Assembly (NCBI GenBank): GCA_002346545.1
Contig: DEAA01000048.1
Location: 8,012 to 13,262 of the forward strand
Reading direction: 5' to 3'
From: Acidobacteria bacterium UBA2994
GTDB taxonomy: Bacteria > Acidobacteriota > Vicinamibacteria > Vicinamibacterales > UBA8438
DNA: 5,251 bases
The position numbers and the translations under genes are program-made. Numbering within the stretch: the first letter of the stretch is position 1; the number at the start of each line of letters is the position of its first letter. The notes beneath the pieces are model-generated. The model made no database searches and was not told the DNA's origin. It saw nothing but the letters and a program-made list of their open reading frames with translations. Positions 1 through 5,130 of the stretch are shown piece after piece.

Positions 1-36
1 CGCGGGCGCTCTTACGGCGGCCGCCTCGCGTCCTAG
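1..36 (+). CDS. Possible 3' end of an upstream gene
   Basis: The first frame is open from the left edge and ends at TAG 34-36, reading RGRSYGGRLAS. Ten of its eleven codons end in G or C, as in the genes downstream, so it may be the C-terminus of a gene entering from the left. It is too short to identify. The second frame is also open to a TGA at 104-106 but becomes AT-rich and less gene-like. The same stretch forms possible hairpins, so it could equally be non-coding. Confidence 0.2.
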   Translation, partial: RGRSYGGRLAS

Positions 37-66
37 CGACCCCGCCAGACCTTCATGGAGCGCCCG
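3..66. repeat. Inverted repeat enclosing nested hairpins
   Basis: CGGGCGCTC at 3-11 is the exact reverse complement of GAGCGCCCG at 58-66, giving 9-bp arms. Between them lie a perfect 10-bp palindrome, GGCGGCCGCC (16-25), and a small stem TCGC (26-29)/GCGA (36-39) with a 6-nt loop. Such nesting is seen in origins, terminators and actinobacterial telomere overhangs. In DNA this GC-rich, short arms also arise by chance, so function is unproven. Confidence 0.35.
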
Positions 67-75
67 TCGACTGCG

Positions 76-125
76 AAATCTGATTGCAATTTTCAAGCAC
101 TCTTGACTAATATAACCTGACGAAT
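76..125 (+). promoter_or_regulatory. AT-rich promoter/operator region of the operon
   Basis: Thirty-four of these 50 bases are A or T, in sharp contrast with the surrounding GC-rich DNA. Candidate -10 boxes are TATAAC (111-116, five of six consensus bases) and TAATAT (108-113). A weak -35, TTGCAA (84-89), sits 18 bp before TAATAT and lies inside the palindrome ATTGCAAT (83-90). TTGACT at 103-108 is too close to either -10 to serve as its -35. An imperfect direct repeat, TGACTAAT (104-111) and TGACGAAT (118-125), straddles the -10 and could bind a regulator such as the HTH or RHH protein encoded downstream. Which -10 is used cannot be decided by eye. Confidence 0.5.
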
Positions 126-126
126 G

Positions 127-136
127 AGGGGGTGAG
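127..136 (+). promoter_or_regulatory. Ribosome binding site of the polymerase-like gene
   Basis: AGGGGGTGAG directly precedes the ATG at 137. Its GGTGA part matches the anti-Shine-Dalgarno complement AGGAGGTGA. The spacing is short but supports this ATG as the start, and no other credible start lies nearby. Confidence 0.55.
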
Positions 137-1765
137 ATGGACGAGCTGAACTACCGACCCAAGCCGTGGACGCCGAAGGACGTGCCCACGATCTGGGTCG
201 ACCAGACCACCGGGCAAGGCGTCACCGACGCCGGCACGCCCGTTCGCCCCGTCATCGGCGAGCGCCGCAAGAACCCCAACCTGACGGACCTGCTCGACAC
301 GGCTGCCTCGTACGGCGCTAACCGCATCATGCTGACCGGGAAGCGCCCCGAGCCTGCGCCTGGCGTGCGGCACTGGCTGTACGTCCAGACCCCGAACTGG
401 AAGCCCGGAGCCCACTGGGTCAACAACGGCCCGCCCACCGGTCGGTTCGAGCACGCGGTCACCGGCTTCAAGATCGAAGTCCGCACCGCGGAGGAGTGGT
501 TCGGCGACGGGCCGCTGACCCCTGCCCAGGCTCGTCTGGCCTGGAACGTCACCGCGTCGATCATTCGCCACGCCGACGAGAACGCGCGCCTGTTCAACAG
601 CCCTGCCGCCACCGGAACGAACCTGTGGGCGCTGTCGCTGCCGAAGAACATCAACCCCGTGCCGGTCGAAGACGACATCGCCCAGGAGATCCACTTCACC
701 TCGGGCCTGCACCACTACGACCACCTGGTCGCGGGGGAGTCGTTCGCCAAGCACGAGGACTGCGTCCCGCTGATCGACCCGGCCAAGACGAAGAAGATCA
801 GCGAGTTCGCCTACGTCGACGGCCGGTTCATGTTCGCCGGCGTCGGGCGCGAGCTCGGTATCGGCCCCGCGATCCGGCTGAACCAGGCCGCCGCGTACGA
901 GCTGCTCGAGCAAGACCCCTACGCGCGCGCCCGCTTCCACGTGCGGTTCCGCGTCCCTCAGGGCTGGAACCACGTTGGCCTGCTCGGTGTGAAGCACCTG
1001 GACGTTCGCGAAGGCTGGTTCTATCCGAACCGGCCCGGAGCGGTGCACGACACCTGGGCCGACGGCAGCGAGATCCACGTCGCCCTCAAGCACGGGTGGG
1101 AGATCCGCCCTCACGAGGCCGTGGTGTTCCGCAAGGCCAAGCCTCTAGACACCTTCACCGAGCGCATGACGCGCGCCCGCGAGCGAGTCCAGCTGCAGGA
1201 CGAGATGCACCCGGACCTGCGCCGCGCTGTGCTCGCCGCGCTGCGGAACATCATGCTGCACTCGATCGGTGCATTCGCCGCCGCGGGCCGCGACGAGACC
1301 CGCGTCGCCGCGTCGCCCGATGACGTCCCGCCCGAGTACAGGGCCAAGATGCTGCGACAGGGCAACCTCTGGATCTATCGCATCCCGTCGCGCCCGAACG
1401 ACCGCACCCGAAGCTTCTACCACCCGGAGCTCGCCGCCCAGGTCTGGGGTCGCGCACGCGCTCGCGTCCTCCACGGCCCCAGCTCCCTCGGCGGCTACAC
1501 CTCCGGTGCTCTCACGGTCGACCCCTCGACGCTCATCGGCATCCAGGGTGATGCGATCTACACGACCAAGCTGCCGGCGTGGTCCCTGCCGGACCGGTTC
1601 ATCGGCGGCGGCGACGACGGCAAGACCGGGCGCCTGCGCCTGCAGGGCTACCTCAACGGATCCTTCATCACGCCGGAGACGCTGCGGCAGCGTGACGCGC
1701 TGAAAGCACGTGCCGAGCGGGCCGGCATCGCCAAGGCGCTCGAGCAGGCAGAGGAGAAGGGCTGA
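137..1765 (+). CDS. Divergent phi29-type family B DNA polymerase-like protein
   Basis: This 542-aa protein is close to phi29 DNA polymerase in length (about 575 aa), and landmarks recur in order at similar positions. HFTSGLHHYDHLV (187-199) resembles the YxGG/A linker region. AYVDGRFMFA (225-234) takes the place of motif A, DxxSLYP, with D228 as the candidate metal ligand. ADGSEIHVALKHGWEI (308-323) and the following VVFRKAKPLDTF resemble the segment before motif B. LRNIMLHSIGAF (369-380) aligns with the phi29 segment KLMLNSLYGKF, keeping N371 and G378. HPELAAQVWGRAR (429-441) precedes GIQGDAIYTT (468-477), which takes the place of YxDTDS and keeps the second Asp (D472). KTGRLRLQG (496-504) lies near the KxY position. 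The exonuclease DxE is not visible in the N-terminal third, and the ExoIII-like stretch LTPAQARLAWNV has Val where Asp is expected. It could be an exonuclease-deficient polymerase, a catalytically dead homologue, or a replication initiator using this fold. The assignment rests on alignment by eye, not a search. It is the first gene of the operon, and its stop overlaps the next start (TGATG). Confidence 0.6.
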   Translation: MDELNYRPKPWTPKDVPTIWVDQTTGQGVTDAGTPVRPVIGERRKNPNLTDLLDTAASYGANRIMLTGKRPEPAPGVRHWLYVQTPNWKPGAHWVNNGPPTGRFEHAVTGFKIEVRTAEEWFGDGPLTPAQARLAWNVTASIIRHADENARLFNSPAATGTNLWALSLPKNINPVPVEDDIAQEIHFTSGLHHYDHLVAGESFAKHEDCVPLIDPAKTKKISEFAYVDGRFMFAGVGRELGIGPAIRLNQAAAYELLEQDPYARARFHVRFRVPQGWNHVGLLGVKHLDVREGWFYPNRPGAVHDTWADGSEIHVALKHGWEIRPHEAVVFRKAKPLDTFTERMTRARERVQLQDEMHPDLRRAVLAALRNIMLHSIGAFAAAGRDETRVAASPDDVPPEYRAKMLRQGNLWIYRIPSRPNDRTRSFYHPELAAQVWGRARARVLHGPSSLGGYTSGALTVDPSTLIGIQGDAIYTTKLPAWSLPDRFIGGGDDGKTGRLRLQGYLNGSFITPETLRQRDALKARAERAGIAKALEQAEEKG

Positions 1766-2589
1766 TGGCTGACCAGCAGCGCACCGCCCAAGACCTCATC
1801 CGCGATCTGCGGCGCAAGGGCATCAGCACGGCCGAGATCGCCGAGGAGCTGCACCGCTCGCCTCGAATGGTCCGCAAGATCCTCAACGGCGAAACCAGCG
1901 GCGCCCTCTACCGCCAGGCGCTCCAGGAGCTCGCTGACACCGGACGCCTCACCCACGTCCCGCCGCGGCGCCGGCGCAAGGACGGCTCGATCGCCCCCGT
2001 GCGAGGCAAGGCCGGCGCCAAGCCCGTCATCCCCGAAGACCTCAGCGGCACCTACGTTGAGGGTCGCCAGGGTGGTCGGCTGCGCGTCGACGTGGCATAC
2101 GCCACCGGGGGCGACCGGTACATCGAGATGCGCATCCCCAAGGGCCGCACCGCGAAGGGCCGCGAGCAGGCGAACGCCGAACTGATCAAGCAGGTCCGCA
2201 ACGCCGCCAAGGGCCAGTCCCACGACAAGCAGAAGCAGATCACCGCCCACCTGACCTTCTCCAACGGCCGCGTGATGGAGGTCAACTCGTACAACGCCTC
2301 GACGATGCTCAAGCGCATCCACGAGAACGGCGGCGACGCCCTCGGCTGGTTCCGCGAAGAGTCGAAGAACCGATACGTGAACCTCGACACCAGCCGCGAC
2401 ACCATCACCGGCGTCACCCTCAACGTCGTCAGCACGGCCAAGACGACCGAGTACCAGAGGCAGGCCGAGCGCGGCCGCACTCGCCGCCCCCGCTCGCTGT
2501 CGCCGGCGGAGCTCATCAGCATGGAAGAGAAGCGGCGCATCGAGGAGCGCCGCGCTCGCCGCCGTGGAAACCGAGGAGGTGGTCAGTGA
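1765..2589 (+). CDS. Basic helix-turn-helix protein, possible terminal protein or origin binder
   Basis: The 274-aa product begins at an ATG sharing its A with the TGA of the polymerase-like gene, behind an AGGAGAAGG ribosome site, so the two are probably translationally coupled. Residues 19-41 (GISTAEIAEELHRSPRMVRKILN) form a clear helix-turn-helix; the recognition helix is probably SPRMVRKIL. A basic linker follows (PPRRRRKDG, 66-74). A mixed alpha/beta middle (about 105-225) carries alternating patterns such as GDRYIEMRIPKG and HLTFSNGRVMEVNSY. The tail from 236 is rich in Arg and Glu and probably helical. I do not recognise a named family for the middle domain. Adjacency to a polymerase-like gene and size near phi29 terminal protein (266 aa) suggest a protein primer, as does the N-terminal HTH, a feature shared with actinobacterial Tpg proteins. 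A replication initiator or repressor of the operon is equally possible. Function is inference; the HTH and operon are seen directly. Confidence 0.75.
   Translation: MADQQRTAQDLIRDLRRKGISTAEIAEELHRSPRMVRKILNGETSGALYRQALQELADTGRLTHVPPRRRRKDGSIAPVRGKAGAKPVIPEDLSGTYVEGRQGGRLRVDVAYATGGDRYIEMRIPKGRTAKGREQANAELIKQVRNAAKGQSHDKQKQITAHLTFSNGRVMEVNSYNASTMLKRIHENGGDALGWFREESKNRYVNLDTSRDTITGVTLNVVSTAKTTEYQRQAERGRTRRPRSLSPAELISMEEKRRIEERRARRRGNRGGGQ
2574..2580 (+). promoter_or_regulatory. Strong ribosome binding site deciding the RHH gene start
   Basis: AGGAGGT lies inside the end of the preceding gene, 5 nt before GTG 2586 and 11 nt before ATG 2592. The spacing favours GTG, which also gives a four-base GTGA overlap with the upstream stop. 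Using the ATG would remove only two residues. Confidence 0.6.
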
Positions 2590-2987
2590 CCATGGCCGCC
2601 CCGAAGAAGCCCACAGCTGCAGCGAAGCCCCGCGCACGCAAGGCCGCGCCCCCCGCTGAGGAAGTCACCAGCGACGTCGACCAGGCAGCGACGTCCGAAG
2701 CACCCGCACGCGCACCTCGCGCAAGCCAGAAGCCGGCAGCGGCGAGCGCGACGCCTCCTGAGTCGGCCGAGGCGGAGACGCCACCGCCGGCGAAGAAGAA
2801 GCGGGGGCCCTACAACGTCGTCTACGTCCAGAAGAAGCCCGTCTCGATCCGTCTCCCCGACGACGCGCTTGAACTGATGGACTGGGCCAAGCAGGATGCA
2901 GCCAGCCGCGGCGACCGCCTCACCAAGGACGAGATCGTCACCGTTGCGCTTCGCGCCTACTGGGGCCGCAAACGGCGCCGCGGGTAA
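2586..2987 (+). CDS. Ribbon-helix-helix DNA-binding protein with disordered N-terminal tail
   Basis: The 133-aa protein has two parts. Residues 1-72 are low-complexity Ala, Pro, Lys and Glu, expected to be disordered and able to bind DNA or a partner flexibly. Residues 84-126 fit a ribbon-helix-helix fold: a strand KPVSIRLP, a first helix DDALELMDWAKQDAASRG, a turn, and a second helix TKDEIVTVALRAYWG, followed by a basic end, RKRRRG. The linker KKKRGPYNV (70-78) is conserved in a second copy at the right end of the window, so it is probably functional. RHH proteins with flexible tails commonly act as plasmid centromere binders or repressors of copy number and partition operons. No ParA-type ATPase is seen here, so partition is only one possibility. 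It is the third gene of the overlapping operon. Confidence 0.75.
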   Translation: MTMAAPKKPTAAAKPRARKAAPPAEEVTSDVDQAATSEAPARAPRASQKPAAASATPPESAEAETPPPAKKKRGPYNVVYVQKKPVSIRLPDDALELMDWAKQDAASRGDRLTKDEIVTVALRAYWGRKRRRG

Positions 2988-3022
2988 TGACCGTCTCCTG
3001 AGCTGCTGGCAGGGAAGTCGAG

Positions 3023-3448
3023 ATGAGTGAAACTAACGGGCCGGCCGAGTTGCCGGTCTACTCGATCGCCGAGGCATTCGTGAAGCGATCCGGAATGTAT
3101 ATCGGGCAGCCCGTCACGTTCGAGCGAGTGCACACGTTCCTGCTCGGTTTCGAAACGGCGATGTTGTACGTTCGCGACGAGCTCGCGCGCGATCGCAATG
3201 CGTTTCAGCCCGTGGGCGTGCTCGGTCAGTTCCGGGAGCAGCTGCGATCCGAGGGGCGGCTCAGGTGGGACTCCTGGTCCCTGACGATCGTGGCGGAAGC
3301 GATCGGCTGGACTGGCGACGAGCCTCCGGCGATCGACGATCTGACCGAAGAGCAGCACCTCGAGGCAGTCCGGGACCTTCTCCCGTTGCTCGAGAAGGTC
3401 TTTGCCCTCCCCGCGGAGCTTGTCACCTCGCTCCGTGACTCCGCCTGA
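3023..3448 (+). CDS. Hypothetical protein with MYIG motif
   Basis: The 141-aa product starts at ATG 3023 behind AGGGAAG (3011-3017), 35 bp after the RHH gene with no obvious terminator between, so it may be co-transcribed. The N-terminal segment YSIAEAFVKRSGMYIGQPVT resembles the 'R-P-x-M-Y-I/V-G' opening that I associate with small uncharacterised actinobacterial proteins, followed by a helical segment (TFERVHTFLLGFETAMLYV). The middle holds WDSWSLTIVAEAIGW, and the end is acidic and helical (DDLTEEQHLEAVRDLLPLLEKVF). There is no signal peptide or membrane segment. Codons are less strictly G/C-ended than in the operon (for example ATG TAT ATC GGG), which hints at a different origin. An immunity-like or accessory role is conceivable, but I cannot assign a function. 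Confidence 0.65.
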   Translation: MSETNGPAELPVYSIAEAFVKRSGMYIGQPVTFERVHTFLLGFETAMLYVRDELARDRNAFQPVGVLGQFREQLRSEGRLRWDSWSLTIVAEAIGWTGDEPPAIDDLTEEQHLEAVRDLLPLLEKVFALPAELVTSLRDSA

Positions 3449-3463
3449 GAAGGGTAGGCACCC

Positions 3464-3477
3464 CACCGCTGTCGGTG
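3464..3477 (+). terminator. Weak hairpin after the MYIG gene
   Basis: CACCG (3464-3468) pairs with CGGTG (3473-3477) across a CTGT loop, 16 nt past the stop codon. The stem is only five pairs and no T-run follows, so it is at best a weak terminator. It is the only stem close to that gene end. Confidence 0.2.
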
Positions 3478-3500
3478 TGTCGTCCCGCCCATCGAGTTCG

Positions 3501-3517
3501 AGAACGCGTTCTATGCT
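3501..3517 (+). promoter_or_regulatory. Leaderless-type promoter overlapping a 12-bp palindrome
   Basis: AGAACGCGTTCT (3501-3512) is a perfect palindrome, and a further GTTC at 3496-3499 makes an alternating GTTC-GAAC-GTTC pattern at 2-nt gaps. TATGCT (3512-3517) starts on the last base of the palindrome and looks like a -10 box. Transcription would begin about where the ATG at 3526 lies, as in leaderless actinobacterial mRNAs. A protein bound to the palindrome would block this promoter. The site is not the mycobacterial-type LexA box, which has a 4-nt gap. Confidence 0.4.
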
Positions 3518-3525
3518 GTGCGGCG

Positions 3526-3660
3526 ATGATCAACCTGACCGCCACCGTCCCGCTTGGACCGCTGACAGAACTTGTCGGACGATCCCTCTCGGCGACTGGG
3601 AGATGGGTCAACTCATCCGGTAGCGCCTACCTGTCATATCCATCACTCAGAGGATCCTGA
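3526..3660 (+). pseudogene. Short leaderless reading frame, possibly a truncated gene 5' end
   Basis: The ATG at 3526 opens a 44-codon frame ending at TGA 3658-3660. It begins MINLTATVPLGPLTELVGRS and includes ATGRWVNSSGSAYLSYPS. No Shine-Dalgarno is present, but a TATGCT box 8 nt upstream fits leaderless expression. The opening looks like a real protein start, while the last residues (LRGS) look random, so the gene may have been cut when the downstream debris was joined. I recognise no family. It could also be a chance frame. Confidence 0.3.
3619..3631. repeat. Short perfect stem-loop
   Basis: GGTAG and CTACC flank a CGC loop. The stem is five pairs with no T-run. It lies inside the short frame at 3526-3660 and may be a remnant of a regulatory or recombination site, or chance. 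Confidence 0.2.
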
Positions 3661-3716
3661 CCCGGACGAACGATCGCAGTCGCTCGAGGGCAAAGGACCC
3701 GTGCGGATGTCGCGCG
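3661..3716. other. Unassigned gap before the methyltransferase 3' end
   Basis: These 56 bases lie between the stop of the short frame and the stop of the minus-strand methyltransferase. I see no gene, terminator or repeat in them. The two reading frames converge here without an evident bidirectional terminator, consistent with a joined boundary. Confidence 0.4.
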
Positions 3717-4799
3717 TCACACCTCGACCTCGAACGGCAACTTTCGCAGTGTCGTCGCGGAAATCCCGGTGCTCTTGTACATCCGGGCGTGGGCGTACTG
3801 GATCTCCGGCAGCAGATCGATGCGGCCGATCGCCTCCAGCATGATCTCGTCGGCCTGACCGGTGAGATGACGCAGTTCGGGGATCGCGTACCCGCCCACG
3901 TACTTCCCGGAGTTGAGATCCCAGGAGCGCACGGCCGGCAGCGCCTCCTCGATCCTCTCGCCGAGCTCCACCAGAGCATCGAACGTGTCCTGCCCGTAAG
4001 CGTGCGGGGAGAATGGGATCTGCGACATCGTGCCCTTGGTGACGTTGAAGCAGTCGCCCGTGAACGTCCACCACAGGAACGCCAGCCGCGACGCCGCGAT
4101 CGCGCTGGCCGCGAGCTGGTCCTTCCGGTTCTGAACGAACAGCTTCCCCTCGTTGAGGGGCACCGTGGCGTGCGTGGTCTTGTCGTAGGTGACCGGCGGC
4201 ACCGTGTACGTGCTCAGGAAGTACGTGGCGGTCTTCTTGAAACCGACGGAGTAGTCGCTCACACGGACAAGCGGCGTCGAGGAGATCGTGCCCTTCGCAA
4301 GCAGCGTGTCGATCAGCTCGAACATCGCGTCGCTGCTGGCGCGCATCCAGTTCGGGGTCCGCGAGCCGGCGGGCCGAAGCGAATACCGCAGTGTCGCCAT
4401 CAGATGCGGACGGAACGCCTCGATCCAGCTGTGGGTGAGCGTCGTGTGCAGCTCGGAGACGCTGCCATACCCGGCGGCGGTGATGATCGTGCTGCGCACC
4501 TTCACCTGGAACAGGGCAGCCGGGCGTTCCTGGAAGGTGCTCACCCAGATCGCATCGAACCGCCGCTCGTAGAACTTCCGCAGTGACTCGTCGCGATCGG
4601 CGAACTGGCTGCGGATGGGAACGATCAGGCTGAGCCGGCCATCCGGGCGCGTGATCTGCGCCGAGCGCTCGCAGCAGGAGGCGTAGATGTCGTCGACGTT
4701 GTCTGTCTCGAAGCCGGTGATGCGGTAGCTGAGCTCGCGCCGGTTGACGTAGGGTGGGTTGCCGATGACGACGTCGAAGCCGCCCTGATTGGGGTGTGA
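3717..4799 (-). pseudogene. 5'-truncated Eco57I/type IIG-like adenine DNA methyltransferase
   Basis: On the minus strand about 360 residues stay open to TGA at 3717-3719. Near the start is GGFDVVIGNPPYVNRRELSY; the NPPY (4749-4760) is motif IV of N6-adenine methyltransferases, which positions the target base for transfer from S-adenosylmethionine. After it come DGRLSLIVPIRSQF and an FYERRFDAIWVSTF segment typical of the second half of this fold. A long C-terminal part follows (ASRLAFLWWTFTGDCFNVTK, then SWDLNSGKYVGGYAIPELRH), as in type IIG and BREX-like enzymes where it aids target recognition. The N-terminal half with the SAM-binding motif I and any nuclease is absent. Reading upstream of about 4799 runs into the antisense of the RHH-like fragment, so that in-frame extension to 5126 is spurious. 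With motif I gone it is probably inactive. The absence of stops or frameshifts suggests a recent break. No partner restriction or BREX gene is in the window. Confidence 0.8.
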
Positions 4800-4800
4800 C

Positions 4801-5013
4801 ACGTCGCCCCGCACCGGCAAGAAGCGCGGCCCGTACAATGTCCAGCGCATCGAAAAACACCCCGCGACCTTCCGACTACCTCCGGACGTCTTCGAGTACA
4901 TCAACCAGGCACGCGACGAAGCCGCGGCCCGTGGTGATCGCCTCACCAAAGACGAAGCGATCACCATGGCAGTCCGCGCGTTCTGGGGCGGCAAGCGCCA
5001 GCGCCGCCGCTGA
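4801..5013 (+). pseudogene. 5'-truncated second copy of the RHH protein
   Basis: From about 4801 the plus strand encodes a homologue of the C-terminal half of the 133-aa RHH protein. By hand alignment 36 of 63 residues are identical, including KKRGPYNV, RLP and the block RGDRLTKDE, and the ending FWGGKRQRRR parallels YWGRKRRRG. The whole RHH fold is present (strand ATFRLP, helices around VFEYINQARDEAAARG and TKDEAITMAVRAFW). The Ala/Pro-rich tail is missing. A TTG at 4789 could in principle start a 74-aa protein, but its first codons lie in methyltransferase sequence and no good ribosome site precedes it. Divergence is too high for a recent duplication, so this is more likely the end of a related element's operon. 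A short RHH protein could still be functional if expressed. Confidence 0.75.
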
Positions 5014-5058
5014 TCACCACACCGACATAACCGACGAAAAGAACTCTGGAGGCATCTG
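5014..5058 (+). promoter_or_regulatory. Spacer with strong ribosome binding site
   Basis: The 45 bases after the RHH-like stop are relatively AT-rich and end in CTGGAGG (5046-5052), 6 nt before ATG 5059. This mirrors the layout after the intact RHH gene, where a gene starts 35 bp downstream. It suggests that a downstream gene of the second element once began here. Confidence 0.45.
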
Positions 5059-5130
5059 ATGAGCCGTCGATCTATGCTCGAGCAGGAAACCGATCCGCTA
5101 CACCCCGCGCGGATGCTACCGCGCACCTGA
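5059..5130 (+). pseudogene. Truncated gene start joined to ligase debris
   Basis: ATG 5059 follows a good GGAGG and opens a 23-codon frame, MSRRSMLEQETDPLHPARML, ending at TGA 5128-5130. The last part overlaps, in another frame, sequence that reads as an aryl-AMP ligase fragment from about 5099. Only the first dozen or so codons are therefore likely native to the original gene. The original product cannot be recognised. Confidence 0.35.

Noticed and set aside
103..116. TTGACT with TATAAC as a -35/-10 pair
   Set aside because: Only two bases separate them, far short of the 16-18 needed.
107..1114. Long open frame on the minus strand opposite the polymerase-like gene
   Set aside because: It is a GC-rich shadow with repetitive Val/Arg/Gly composition and no recognisable domain; the plus-strand protein has conserved motifs and a ribosome site.
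1648..2637. 329-codon minus-strand open frame across the HTH gene
   Set aside because: Its Leu/Ala/Gly/Val-rich composition is a codon-bias artefact; the plus strand carries overlapping genes with good starts and an HTH.
137..2987. Rolling-circle Rep or theta-type RepA replication genes
   Set aside because: No HUH motif, relaxase Tyr motif or Walker motif is present in any of the three proteins.
3496..3512. LexA/SOS box at the GTTC-GAAC-GTTC pattern
   Set aside because: The actinobacterial LexA site needs GAAC and GTTC separated by four bases; here the gap is two.
3789..4586. 265-codon plus-strand open frame inside the methyltransferase region
   Set aside because: It has Arg/Gly/Val-rich shadow composition and no domain; the opposite strand encodes NPPY and a coherent enzyme.
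4800..5126. N-terminal extension of the methyltransferase in the same minus-strand frame
   Set aside because: This stretch is the antisense of the RHH-like fragment and has no methyltransferase motif I.
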